From Vitellaria paradoxa (taxonomy: Eukaryota > Streptophyta > Magnoliopsida > Ericales > Sapotaceae): a DNA stretch of 64,000 bases. The position numbers and the translations under genes are program-made. A model generated the notes under the pieces. The model had not been told where the DNA came from, ran no database searches, and saw only the letters and a program-made list of their open reading frames with translations. Shown here in pieces: positions 44,279 to 57,309 of the stretch; positions within the stretch are counted from its first letter, which is position 1, and every line of letters starts with the position of its first letter. Where the stretch lies: positions 38,340,419 through 38,404,418 of the forward strand of contig CM034239.1 of NCBI GenBank assembly GCA_019916065.1, read 5' to 3'.

Positions 44279-47116
44279 GGAACCCAGAGAGTTTCCGAGA
44301 TTTTCTGTGTCTAAGCCCCGGCTGGACTGATCAGATCTCTCGTTCCCGAGTCAAATTCATTCAGAGTGTGACCAAGACGCGTTGGAGATTGGACTCGCAG
44401 GTTAGGAGTCCATTGACAATCTGTTTATTTTCGGATAAATTACTTTTATACGTGAATACTGAGTTTTTTTCCTCGTAATAATAGATTAAGGGGTTGGTTT
44501 ATTTACGATTCACAAATAAATTTTTATACTCTATTCTATTTTTTATTAAATAAAATTACACAATATTCCCATGCTCCTAATATAGCGTAAATACCTTTTT
44601 ATTAGAATAATATAGCGTAAATACCTTTTTATTAGAATAAAGATAATTGTGTAATTTTATTTAATAAAAAATAAAATAGAGTGTAATAATTCTTTTGTGT
44701 AGTATAAATAGACTTATTACAGATTAATTTATTAAACTAAAGTCAATTGAAAAAAAAAATTATCAACCATGCATTTAGGCCATGTTGAAATAAGAAAAAA
44801 TAAGATAAATTGAGATAAAATGTGATTTTGGATTAATTTTGGCACCATTTTTTTTGAAAAGTTGCAAACTATGGGAACGATTTTCTGAATCCATTCCCAC
44901 GAATTCAAAAAAAATTTATAAAAAATAGCGACAATAGTACTTGTTTAAAAGCTCTCGATACGAAAAATATGATTGTATAAAAAATTTACACATTCGGTTA
45001 ACCTACTTCCAGATTTTTTATTTTTTTAATAAAATATTAGAATTTTTTGAAATTAGTGATGACGGGAAAATTAGAGGTAGAGGGGTTGTTGAAGATTTAT
45101 AGAGATTTTTAAAATTTTTTCTTAACAAAGTATTTCCCTTACCAGAACCTATTCTAACATAACATCAGTTCCAATGAATTTTTAATATTTATCTTTATTT
45201 TTTATGATTTATTAATTACATTTTAAATATCAAAAAATAACTTAAATCATATTTTATCTTTAACTTTTATCTTGTAACAAAGGCAAAGTCGTAAAATAGC
45301 ACTTACGCCTTCATTGTATAACATATGCCATTCAAGTGTGTCAAATAATAATGAAAAGTAATTACCCAAAAATAATAATAATAATAATAATGAAAGGACT
45401 AGCATGCCATCATCGTAGGAACGTTGCTAGCACCCGATTAGATGTTTGAGGAAGCTTGTTGTCAATCGTGGGGGATATTTTGAGAGAGTTCGAGGTCCAG
45501 TTGGTGCCTTTAGCATCGGTGCAAGGTCGGTGTATTTTTTGTCATTAATTTCGATCAAAGATATAATTATTCAAAGGTTTATATGATTTAAATAAATTAT
45601 ACTAAATTTTACTTATAGTGGCCAGTTAAAAAATTACATTTATCATGCATCGATTTTGCATTGATGCATAAACACACCGGTTGAACCTCAAACTTCTTTT
45701 GAGACGAGTACTCACAAAAAGCTTGTTGAAAAAATATTAAAAGCTAATTTTGTAGTTATAGACCTTATAGAATGCTCGCTTATGCAACTTGCGAATTACA
45801 GTGCAAATTTAAGCTAAAACTTATAACTCTTTAGGTTTTTGCTTTAGATTTTTACAACTCAAAGCTTCTGGATATCATTTATAAGAATAAAATAGGATAG
45901 GGGTCACACCTCAAACTTATTTCGAATTTAAGGTGTTATTTATAAAAATAAAATAAGATAAAAATTATATCTAAAATTCCTTCAAACTCAAGGTTGACTT
46001 GTAATTGTAAGAATAAATTAGGGTATTTTAAAATTTTAAATTTATCCTTAAATAAAATTCTTAATTTATCCTCAATTTTTTTCATAACTTAGAATTTTCA
46101 TCGATTTATTGTAACTATTAATGAATCGTAAAATTAATCGGTAAGCCGGAGAGATACACGCTGCCTCTCACAGTCATCTCACTCGGGTTAACCCCAGAGG
46201 GCTATTCTCAAATTCTAATTTGTTTTATTATTTTATTGATAATTATCTATATATGTTTAACAAACCAAAAAATTTCAATGGTCGCTCATTTCTCGTAATT
46301 TTAACAAATGAAATTTTTTTTTCTTTTTGCAATAAGTTTTTCATTCATGTAAATTATTTATAAAATTTAAAATTATATATATATATATATATTATTTATC
46401 ATTAACAATTTGTGCAAAATTTCGTCACTTACTATTAAACTAGTTAATCTATAAAGAAAAGAATACTCGAATGAACAAACATATATATATTTTAAAGGAT
46501 ATATTTGTGTCCATATAATCCATCTTCACTTGCAAATTCTTGCAGATTTATAGCGTAATTTATTAAAAAAATAAAGAAATTATGACACTTGGCTACATAA
46601 ATAAATATTTAAAAAAATTATGATGTAGAAGATATTTAGAATGAAAAAAATTAACATAAATTGATAAAAATTATAATTTTATAATTCGTATAGCTTGTAA
46701 AAAATTTAAATTTTATAAAAATTTATTATAATTTATATAGCTCCAACGGAACTTTAAAAGCAAACAAAAGTTTTTTAATTTATCAAGCTAATATGTAAAA
46801 TAATTTTTTTTTGTTTGTTTTGATTTTAGAAAATAAATAACAAAAATAGAAAGCAAAGACAAATTCTTGGTATTATAATAAAAAAATGGAGAGAATATGA
46901 ATATAAAATGCCTAATCATGAGAATAATTTTTTTTTTTAATTTTGATTAAAAGTATTAATTAATCCCTTCTTTTTGAAAATGGCACGACGCTGTTATAAA
47001 TGGATCAACCCCAACCGTAAAGAACCAGAAGATCGAGAAACATATAAACAGAGAGCGGGGGCAAGCGCATCGCGAGCGCACCAAATCAATCGAATTATCG
47101 ACAGTAGATGTAATCA
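44279..47116. other. Divergent intergenic region (ELMO-like and zinc-ribbon genes)
   Basis: The 2.8 kb between head-to-head genes should contain both promoters. The left edge (44279-44400) is less AT-rich and is probably the ELMO-like 5' UTR. A foldback element lies at about 44497-44715 and a MITE-like piece at about 44777-44880 (GTTGAAATAAGAAAAAATAAG). The rest is AT-rich with (TA)n and (TAA)n runs; no ORF is supported. Confidence 0.5.
44497..44715. mobile_element. Foldback (MITE-like) element with inverted arms of about 60 bp
   Basis: The left arm (ACTCTATTCTATTTTTTATT, AAATAAAATTACACAAT) is complementary to the right arm (ATTGTGTAATTTTATTTAAT, AAAAAATAAAATAGAGTGTA). Between them is a tandem pair of ATATAGCGTAAATACCTTTT units of about 30 bp. 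It is non-coding and sits about 220 bp upstream of the ELMO-like start codon, so it may affect that promoter. Confidence 0.75.
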
Positions 47117-50100
47117 ATGACGACGGACTTCCGAATCCCGACGGATCTGATCCGGCGAGTCCAGCTCTCGCTCCGGGAGGACGCCGGGCTCTCCTCTTAC
47201 GACCCGCACGGCCCGACCCTCCCGCCTCTCGCCTCGGTCCGTGAATCGGTCGCCGGGTTCGACCCATCGCCCCCGTACCTCCGGTGCAAGCATTGCCAGG
47301 GCAGGCTTCTCAGGGGGCTCCAGTCGGTGATTTGCGTGTACTGCGGCAGGCGCCAGTCGAAGGACGTCCCTCCTGATCCCCTCACCTTCAAGTCGACATT
47401 TGGGTATCAGTGGTTACTTCAGTCCTTGGACTTGGATGGATCGGTCAGTGCCTCCTATCAATTGCGTTGGTTATATGAATTTAACAATTATATAGACATA
47501 CATTTGAATATGAATTTGTATGATTTATGAGAATTCTGAGTTTTTACATTGTCTGGTTTTGACTAAGTTCATAGTCTGTCAATGAGAAGATTTGCAGTTT
47601 GGGGTTTTTCAGCTATTTCTTGGAGTGAATTCAGTTTTGAAAGATTAGGTTTGGTGGTTCACTTATCCAAAGAGAGAGAGAGAGAGAGAGAGAGAGGGTT
47701 TGGCGGGTTGTTGGTCTTGAAGTTCTAGGAATGTGCCTTTTAATTTGAGGTTACGGTGGTTCTGGGATGATAGTTTTTACATTGAAGAGTGATGCTATTA
47801 ACTATTTTATTTTTTAAATTTTTGAATAAGTAAAAGAGTGAAGTTATTAACTCTAGTTAGCTTCTGGGCTTTCCATTGGCTGTGATGGAAAACTATGACT
47901 ACATTTGCCCCCTTTTTTTTGGTGGGGATCTCTGCAGGGGTGGGGTTGGAGTGCGGTAGTTCTATGATAGCTAGAAGTTGTTAGTATTGCTATTAATTCT
48001 TTCAATTTTTCTTGTTGTATCCTGGAAGGAAGTATTCTTGAATTGATTGGATGTGTTTATTGTTGAAATAGGAGGTTGTAGGACCATCCATTGAAGAAAA
48101 TGAATTGTACAGAGGACAGAGTACATCAAACCATGAAATTTCACTATCTGATCTCTTAAAGTTAGAAATACCATGGCCAGCCGATTCACAGAAAACTGAG
48201 TATAGTCTTACGGATGATGTACCAGTACAGAGAAAAAGTTCTTTGAACTTGGATGGAGTTGACATGGATAACTTTTTTGTTGAATTGAAGAGGAACCTTG
48301 CTTCTAATTCATCTGAAGAACAACCACTAACTAACCAGCAGAATGACAACATGAGCATACATACATTTTCCAGCAAAGAAAACCTTAGCTTATTTCAGAA
48401 CGTCACACATTCTTCAACAGAAGTCAGCCCTTCTGAAATAAAGGATGATGATAGCTTCTCTGGTTGGGAGGCCGATTTCCAGTCTGCTGATTCTGGAAAT
48501 GAGCATGAGGTGTCAAGATCATTTGATCCGTTTGTAGGTTCTACAGTTGATCTTTCTGCCCACATGGATTCAGTCTTTGGCCCTGGAAAAAATGTAGAAG
48601 ATGAAAAGCCAAAGGATGCTTCAACCCCTTTTGCCTCATCAACTACTGACTGGATTAAAAATGACCCATGGAATAATTCAAACTTCCTGGCACCTCACAA
48701 AGCTCTGGCGGTTGATGCAACCATCAAAAATAAGGATGAGGTAGCAGCAGATATGTTGTACACCCAGTCTTCAACAAGTATTGATTGGTTTCCAGACGAT
48801 CAATGGCAAACCAACAGCATGCCTGTACCTGAAAATAAGACTGTCAGTGAAGCTGATGATTCATTTGATGATTGGAATGATTTTACAAGCTCTACCAGCG
48901 CACAAGATCCTTCTAAGAATTCTTTGACACACAATAGTCATCAGATTGCTGCAGTTGATGACCAGACATCAACTAAAATTTTTTCTAGCTCCACCAACAA
49001 CTTTCAGGAAATGGACTTTGTTAGTTTTTCACAACCAGATCTCTTTTCTGGATCATTTAGCAATCAAAATAGTTCTGTCGAAGCGAATAATATGCAATCA
49101 GGAGTCCCTGCCTCAGACAGGTGTGTTCTTTCAGACTCTCTGTTTGCTTATAGAATTTTATTTTGTTGATCAAGCTTTCAACAAATTGATACAGGGGCTA
49201 CCTAGAATGAATCACATTGATTTACAAACTGGCTGAGCTTATCCATCGCAAGTTTTTTTTTTTTTTTTTCTTTTCTCAATCAACCCTTGATGCATCACAT
49301 AGTTCAGCATGCCATATTATAATGTGAAATTGTTTGGAGTATTCTTTCATAATTTCCACTTTATACAACTTATATAAGTCAATAAAACTTCTGTAATAGA
49401 CATTGGGTTGTTCCTTCACCGTAATCATGAGGATGTTCCAACTAAACCATGCTGATATGCCAAATTCTTCTACAGTCTGAGGATTGAAATTTTCTCTCTA
49501 ATAATTTAGAACTAATCAGTTTTTGTGACTTGATCTCTTAATCAGTCATGGGCAAGGTTGCAATTGGTACTTGGATGCTTATGATATTGTTTGTATTCAT
49601 ATCTGGTGATCAATATCAGCTGCCTTAAATTTATAAAGTGTTGCACTTGGATGCTCAAGATTTTATTTGTACTCTTATCTGGTGGTTAACATAACTCAAT
49701 TCAACTCAATAAAATCTTAGTGCCAAACTAACTGCAGTCACATGAATCATCGTCCTTTGTACATTGTTGTTTCGGCCTATATTTTTCGTGAGTTTACTTG
49801 TAGTTACGTATTTTTTCACGATTTTTGTCCATGTAATTATAGGTCTACTTTTTTGTCCTTTTTACCCCTTCTACTTGGTTTCAATCACTCTTCCTTACTA
49901 ATGTATCTCTTGGTCTAAGTAAGACATGGCCAAATCAGCTTACACAACCTTTTCTCAACTTTTCTTTCAGTACCACCTTAACTTTTTTTCTTTTCTTTTC
50001 CTTCTTTTTTTCCCCCTCTCGACATATATTAATTTCTTATCCCATCTTTTCTTATGTTACCACACATCTGTCTTAACATGCTCATTTTCACTGTACTAAT

Positions 50101-52858
50101 CTTATGAAAGTGTTGCTTCTTAATGGCCCAACACTCCTATAATATAAAGCATATTTCGTCTTATAAATGTTCTATAAATTTTTCTTTAAGCTTGATAGAT
50201 ATTCTCTGGTCACATAAAACACCCAAGTCACTTCTCCATTTTAATCAATTAGCTCGAATCTTATAGATATTATTCACTTCAATTCTTCCATTTGCATGAA
50301 TGCTTGATCCAAGTGATCTAAAATGATCATCTTTTGACACTTGTTAATCTTCAGTTTTCAGTTCACCCTCATTTTTTGTAATGGAATGGAAGTGTATCGG
50401 ACAAGGTAATGGAATGAAAGTGTGGAATGTTCATTTCATTCCATTCCCTTGTACCAAACTAGGCTTTAACACTTACAACCTCATCTTTGAGATCCTTATC
50501 AATAACGATTTTGACCCCATTTTTATTCTTATCTTTTTCCAAATACCAAAATTTAAAATAAGTACTTTCAATTTCTCTAGTGTTTTCGTCTACCCACTTG
50601 GTCTCTTGTAAGTAAACTATATTTACTCTTCTCCTACCTAAAATATCTGTTATTCTCTTAGTTTTTCTGTTAATGAGCTTATGTTTCAAGTTGATATTTG
50701 TAACCTATTCTTCTGAACTAGCTTTTTTACCTACACCTGTTCCTTAAGGTACGAGAATCCTTAACTATTTCTAACCACACTGGGGCGTTGACGTGCTCAA
50801 AGGGAATGCCCTGGCAAACCTTTGCCAATTTTTCACTACACTTGGGACCCAATGCAGCGTGCCGCAAATAGAGGACACCCCAACAAAATTTTCATTTGGA
50901 TTGATGTTCATAGGATTGCAACCCTCTCCTTTTATCTGAGCTTGGGAGTTGGGACCACTAGTGTTGGAATAAACATTAAGCACACACTGGTTGAGTTATC
51001 TGGCGGCCAATATCCACTGCCTTAAATTTATGAAGTTTTGCACTTGGATACTTACAATACTGTTTGTATTCACTGCATTAAATTTATGAAGTGTTGGGTT
51101 TTTGTGGAGCATGGTAACTTACTGATGTAGTTTGATTGAAGGTAGATCCTGTCTTTCTTTACTAAGTTATTAGTTGGACTGCAACTTCGAGATTCTGGGC
51201 ATTCCTGTTGTTTCTAACTGTACTAGGGGAGCTTTAAAACTTCATCGACCAGGAAACTCCAAATCATAAGTAATGCACACTAATATAACTTGATCATAAG
51301 AAGACCCATAGGTGAAAATTAACAAAATACAGTTGGCTTCTAAAGCCTAATAAAAGAAACTGAATTTGTCTGGCCGCATTCTAGACTACAAAAGCTAAAG
51401 ATCATATAATGGCAAAGGCATGCTCAATGCAAGATTCGTAGTTTGCTTCTTTTCATGCTCTGCATTGTGTATTGTAATATTTTGATTACAAGATGAGACA
51501 CAACTTTTATGATGCAATATCGATGATTAGCACCTTTAGCAGTCCGTCACTCCATTTTTTGGAGATAATATGTTTTAGATGTATATTGTCTGCAAAACAT
51601 GTTTGGAAAACTTGTATCATGACATCTATCAGTATTTGTTCTTTGTTGTTTTTCACTTAAGGTGATTGAAGCATGCAGGCGCAAGGGTTGATTGTGTCTT
51701 TATAAATACTGTCATCGGAGTAATTGTCATCTCTCCTTAATATTTCTGTTCTAACTACTCTCTCCTCTCAAGAAATAAAATTTCCTTAACTCCCTATTCT
51801 CTTTGCTTTCTCTGCCCATCTTCCTATTTGTGATATATTGGTTCACTGGTAGCCATTCAAAACTTTTAATTCGTTTTAATTTTTGAATTATTCATTACAT
51901 TTGTAATGTCTGATATTGGGACTGATCAAACTGATTCAGGTTTTGAAGCACTAGCCATGTGTAAACATTAGTATGCAAGACATGGAAAATCTTGGAACAC
52001 TGGTCCAAGGATGGTTGACAAATCTTCTAAAAATGTCTGCTTGGTTTTCTCCCTGATGGGTGCTTGAACAACTACATGCAGCTCTGATTCAATTTTTTTA
52101 ACAAAAATGGCGTGTGAGCATTATAAGATTATGACACGGGTTTTGGACATTCTTTTCATGATAGGTCCACGTCAACTGTTTCGTTTTCTGTTCTTGTCTA
52201 AACTGGATTTAGAGCTGGTGTCTATAAGATCCTCTCTCCTTTTCTATGTTTGCATTCAATTTTCATTGTGTTGTGGCTAGCTTGCCCCGGTGTGCACATA
52301 CCAGTGTTTTCAGATGTCTTTCATGTTGAAAGTTTCTATTATGCATGCACACTAGATTATTCAATCTCCGAATGCTTTCTCTATTCTGCCTTTGATTGTT
52401 TTGTTGTTAATTGACAGAACATGTGAAGTTAATACATGTATCCATCAATGAATTTTATCATCTTATGTATTTAATTTGAAGCTAGTTCTTATTAAATTAG
52501 CAGTTTTTTTTTTTTTTTTTTTCCCTCTCCTGGTTTGCTTCCCCTTTGCTTTGCATCCCTGCCTGGCACATAAGTAAATAACTTGTTGCATCAAACATTA
52601 AAAATAACGAAGTTGAAATTGGTTTTCTCATTATGTTTTTGGATGTATTGTAAACACTAATCATGCTATCTTAACATATACTTGTGCATTTTTAGGATGG
52701 CTGCTGTAGAAGTAGGAGGGGATGTTGGACAGGCTCCTAAAGACGGAGAAACTTTCAACTCGGCCACAGAGACAGAGCATGATGTGGAAAGTTTGTTGTC
52801 ACAGATGCATGAACTTTCCTTCATGCTCAAGAGCGATCTTTCAGTCCCCTCAAAGTAA
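47117..52858 (+). CDS. Plant protein of unknown function: zinc ribbon plus acidic W/F motif region, 3 exons, 512 aa
   Basis: I do not recognise a characterised gene. Exons: 47117-47443, 48072-49120, 52696-52858; total 1539 nt in frame with GT-AG introns. Residues 57-76 form a CX2C-X12-CX2C zinc ribbon (RCKHCQGRLL, then CVYCGRR), followed by a conserved-looking FKSTFGYQWLLQSLDLDG. The rest is acidic, Ser/Asn-rich and probably disordered, and carries repeated aromatic-acidic motifs: SGWEADFQSA, TDWIKNDPW, IDWFPDDQW, FDDWNDF, EMDFVSFSQPDLF. Such W/F-acidic peptides resemble clathrin-adaptor ear-binding motifs, but that is inference only. The C-terminus (DVESLLSQMHELSFMLKSDL) looks like an amphipathic helix. 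The start ATG gives a complete N-terminus just after a less AT-rich leader. Intron 2 (3.6 kb) holds a LINE fragment. An alternative donor at the stop codon could extend the last exon (see findings). Confidence 0.82.
50459..50760 (-). pseudogene. LINE endonuclease-domain fragment
   Basis: The minus strand encodes RRRVNIVYLQETKWVDENTR and then FWYLEKDKNKNGVKIVIDKD, closely resembling the N-terminal APE-type endonuclease of plant LINE ORF2 (the LQETKW block with a following NGVGI-type block). The rest of ORF2 is missing; the frame ends at 50459, next to GCCTAGTTTGGTACAAGGG, which looks like a MITE end. It is a dead fragment in intron 2 of the zinc-ribbon gene, opposite to the host strand. Confidence 0.75.
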
Positions 52859-52904
52859 GATGATCAGTTTTATTTTCACGAGGTTAAGACCCAGCTCTTT
52901 GAGC

Positions 52905-53085
52905 TTGTAGTATTATGCAATGTTCAATATTATTATCCGATATGTTTTCTAGTTCCGGAAATCTGTAATTCTTTCTTCAGGGATTTCAGTGTTCGTTGGC
53001 CTGTTGTATTATGCAATGTTTCATTATCAGATATGTAATCTAGTTCCAGCATTCCTTTATTCTTCAAATGTCTAAATGGTCATCG
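52905..53085. repeat. Imperfect tandem duplication of about 95 bp after the zinc-ribbon gene
   Basis: GTATTATGCAATGTT, ATTATC(C/A)GATATGT and TCTAGTTCC(G/A)G recur in order at about 52908-52960 and 53006-53050. The duplication overlaps the candidate alternative last exon and may have created it. Confidence 0.65.
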
Positions 53086-54757
53086 GGCTTTACATATCAA
53101 TGAAGTAGGTTAATTTTTTTTTTTTAGGGAAACATTATAGAATCACCAGTCTTATTATTTGGCATATCAGCAACATGTGTTTTAATCAAACAAACTTTTG
53201 AATCATGTCAATTATTCAATAGTTCAGAAGATAATCTAAATATGTTTCTGTAAATCTTAAATTTGAAAATTGTAAGACTTACATAATTCGTGTTGGGTGC
53301 CATACCAAAATCTCGTCTGTTTATCTGAACTCTCTGCGCACTATTGACGATAGTTTCATTTGTCTACATTGAGATTAATAACCTTGAAGGTGTTGAGACT
53401 TATCATTGCCGTAGAAAACTACCTTACCCAATAGCATTTTCGCTCGCTGCTTAACCTTTTTTTGTTGGCAAATTATGTTTAGGATCCATGTAACTTACCA
53501 CCAATTTCATTCCAAAATTTCACTTCGTATTTTAAATCAACCCAACATAGCTCTCTATACTTTTAAATTATCTCACTTTATTCATTCTGTGAGTATTTTT
53601 AAAAATATAAAAATATTAGACGGAAGTACGACGTTGGTATAACATATAATGAACAAATCACATTTCCTTAAATTTGACAAATGGGAGAATAGTGAGAGAC
53701 GATTTGAAAGTACACAGAGTAAAATAGAATAATTTGAATTGCAAGAGTTAAAATAAGATTGGAAGTAAATTATAAAAATATGTAGTTTACTTTTCTTTTA
53801 TTGTAGTTTCATAATCTCCATACAAAATCTTAAGTCCTGTGGATGGATGCATCACAAAAAGCTACCCTCCATTTGAACAAATGGATAAGCAGCGGATTAT
53901 CTGTACTAGTTCAACTTCGGCCATTTCCCAAGTCACATTTGTACAACCTAGAAATAATTGTGCCCTTTTATATATTTATTTATTATTATTTTTTAAATTG
54001 GTTTGTCGGCCGTGATAACTATGGACCTATGGTATTCGCTAGCTGTTCTAAATGTGAGCATCAAACAGTAAAAACATGCATTCAATGCAAAAGAAGGGGG
54101 CAGAAAATAAGTGAAAACAATAGCAGATTTATAATTCTTATAAAATTTTCTTTAGAAACGACAAATGAGAAAGACAGATTTAGGTGTAAAATGAGCTACA
54201 TGTTTCTTAAACATACGACGGTACCCCAGAGTTAATACATAAAAATTCACCGAAACATAGGACCAATCTGGTCCTGATCTGTTATAGCTGTAAATGGGGT
54301 TGCTCGATCTCTAATGTTTCTATTACCTGTATAATGGAAAGAAAAGTGACGTTCTCACTCGTTTAACATCTAGCAAACTTCCATTGTAATAGTCTGGATC
54401 AGTATACCCTTGCAATATTGCGACACAATTGTTGCAGATTTCTTACGGTGTTCGGGTCTTCCTGGAAAGGCATAAATAGCATAAGAACCTTGAAATTTTA
54501 GACGGTATAGAGAGTTTACATGAATTGTGCTAAGTTTATTTCGGAGGATGAGATAAAGTGGGATATAACATCTTAGGATATGATATCCTTCAGAAATGTT
54601 ATACTAATGCAAGTCTCATCCCATGTTTGGTGTTGCATGGAGTAATATATGCAGTATGATATATCCTACCAATCCCCTATTTGTTTAAACAAGAAATGTA
54701 ATGGGATAAGAATCCAAAGACTAGAATACCCCACTACTACAAATTCATGTTTCCAAA

Positions 54758-55940
54758 CCTTTTGGGAAGCCTAGAATGTGAATATTAGGGGGGGGGGGAG
54801 GAGTTCGGATCAGGTCAAAATTTACTTATTTACAGCTCAAGTAATATTTCTTAGACTTTTAGAAAGCCTAAAGACAAATATGGGACGAAAACGGGCCCAA
54901 AAGTAAAAACAATCATTTTTTAGTCCCAATTTAGACTAGACTAAAATTTGTTTAGCTATTAAAAAACATGTTGATAAATATTTTTAACCTCTTGAGAAGC
55001 AAAGAATATGAAACTGGGTTAAAAATGAGCTCATAGGTAAAATAGTCATTTTACAACTAAAGTTTGGATCAAGCTAAAATTTGCTAAGTTGATAAGAAAT
55101 TTGCAAAGGAATATTGTCTCAATCTTTGGGATGCCCAAAATGTGAATATGGGTCTAGTGATTTTTATGATCCTGGTTTACGCTTGGCTAAAATTTACTTA
55201 GCTATTAAAAACATGTTGATGAATATTTTTTAACTTTTTAGGAAGTCAAGAATACAAATTTAGGCCAAGAATATAGGCCCAAGGATAAAACGGTCATTTT
55301 TTTACCTAAGTTTGGATCAACCCAAAATTTACTAAATTGATAAGAAACTTGGTAAAGAATTGTTTCTTAGCCTTTTGGGATGCCTATAATGCGAACATAG
55401 GCAAAAAAATGACCCAGGGTAAGACAGTAAAGTTATGGCCTAAGTTTAGATCGGGCCAAATTTTGCTTAACTATTAAAAACATGTCGATGAATATATTTC
55501 AGCCTTTTGGAAATCCAAGAATACAAATTTAGTCCAAAATGATATATTTCAACTTTTTGAAAATCTGAGAATACACATTTGGCCCAAAAATGGGCCAGAG
55601 GTAAGACGACCGTTCATTTTACGGCCAAGTTTGGATCGAAAAAATGGGCCAAAGGTAAGACGACCGTTCATCATACAACCAAGTTCAGATCGATTTAAAA
55701 TTTGCTAAGCTCATAAGAAAATTTGTAAACAACAATTTCAGAAGCCTTTTGGGATACTTAGAATGTGAATCTGGGTCAAAAATAAACCTAAATAGGTAAA
55801 GTGGTCATTTCATGACTTGAGTTCGGATAGGTCCAAAATTAGATATGCTAATTTAAAATTTGATTAGTTGTCTAGAATGCAAATCTAGGCTAAAAATAGG
55901 GCCCAAGGGTAAAACAACCATTTTGCAGCTTGATTAGGGT
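54758..55940. repeat. Degenerate satellite-like tandem array
   Basis: About ten diverged copies of a motif of roughly 100-140 bp are recognisable. The approximate consensus is CTTTTGGGAWGCCTAGAAT, then AATATGGGCCAAAAATGGGC, AAGGTAAAACGGTCATTTTA, GTTTGGATCGGGCCAAAATT and, in alternate copies, TTAGCTATTAAAAACATGTT. Copy starts lie near 54758, 54856, 54987, 55121, 55231, 55372, 55503, 55550, 55744 and 55862. No ORF survives. The flanking GGGAT-rich sequence suggests the array may be the interior of a non-autonomous DNA transposon. Confidence 0.75.
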
Positions 55941-57309
55941 AGACAAAAATATTTTAATAAATAAATCATTTTAATAGTACTAAATATTTATTAGAAAATA
56001 ATTTAATTTAATAAAATAAATCATTTTAATAATAAATGATTATTTTAATAGTATCTAATTGTAATTTTAATAATATAAATCATTAGCTTTTAAAAATAAA
56101 TTTTAATTTAACAAAATTTTTAATAAAATAAATCATTTTAATAAGTAATTATTACTTACCAAAAATAATTTTAGTAAGTTTTTTTTAGGTTTAAAGGGCA
56201 TATTATTCATTTAATCTTCTTATATCACCAAGCTCTTATTCTAGGAGATGCCGTACCGCCTCTATCTTGGGATTTATATGTACGAGATATATGGTAGATG
56301 ACATCCCACATACCACTAGGACAGTGGGATGTCTTGTGTTTAAAATACAACCAAATGGGAGTTGTATTATTCCATCATGATGTCGTATCCTATCCAACTC
56401 CTTATCCCACAATATAAACAAGGCCTTAAGGAAAGGTAATATGGCTGCTTGCATAGTTACCGCAAGAACCTCATACTTGGGCAAATTACATTAAACTTCC
56501 TTAACATTTCTTAAAAAGTTAGACAACCTTCACGTTGGAAAATTACTTTGACGTCCCCAATTTTTAGTTTCCTTAATTAATTCTCTAGTGTCATTTATAA
56601 CAATTAAAAAATGCACAAAATCTTATTGATATCAAATATTTTAGTATTAATGTCATAAGTAGGCATGTAAAGAGGGTTAGGTCAACCTTGACCTTATGCT
56701 CGTATAGACTCGACTTGTGACCTGATCTTAAACCACCTAACTTTTATCTGACAAATTTAATTTTGTTTCTATTATATTTTTTTAATTGTTTACCTACACC
56801 ACATTAAAATGGACAATAGATGTGAATATCTTTATAATCTTGAGGTGAGGACTTAATTCATTCCCCAATTCATGATTGAAAATTTCCAATGCCTACGAAT
56901 CTACAATAATTATTAATAGAATTTATTTATTTTAAGACCAATTGATTAATTATTGTATTCTAAGTTCAAGTTATTAATAATTTAATTTAAAAAATTATAA
57001 AAAAATTTAAAAAAATATTAAGAAATTTATAAGGTCAATGGGTCAAAGTCAAAGTCAAATACGCTTGATCATGATCCGGCCCGATTTTCGCAGGCGCAGT
57101 CAGGGTCAGGGTCAAACTGGGTTAGGGTCCGATCCGGCCATTTTACATGCCTAGTCATAAGGGTAATTTGTTAAAAAAGAAAACTTAAAAAGGAGGTCAA
57201 AATAATTTTCCACACGTGAAGGGCACTGTCTAACTTCTAAAAATACCTCAGCGGAGGTGGATGCAATCAACCCTTTTTTAATGCTTTTCTCAAGATAAAT
57301 TGGAGAACT

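Larger units (their letters stand above)
52859..57309. other. Intergenic between zinc-ribbon gene and CNOT9-like gene
   Basis: The genes converge, so both 3' UTRs lie here. A tandem duplication of about 95 bp sits at about 52905-53085. A 130-codon frame at 53843-54235 was examined and not accepted. A degenerate tandem array occupies about 54758-55940, flanked on both sides by GGGAT/ATCCC-rich MITE-like sequence (54540-54700 and 56232-56430). The remaining sequence is AT-rich. Confidence 0.5.

Noticed and set aside
48002..48376. A 124-codon minus-strand frame
   Set aside because: Antisense shadow of exon 2 of the zinc-ribbon gene.
53843..54235. A 130-codon plus-strand frame with four cysteines (CSKCEHQTVKTCIQCKRR)
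   Set aside because: No family resemblance, an AT-rich hydrophobic stretch in the middle, no splice context, and it lies between two converging genes. The cysteine pairs are suggestive but not enough.
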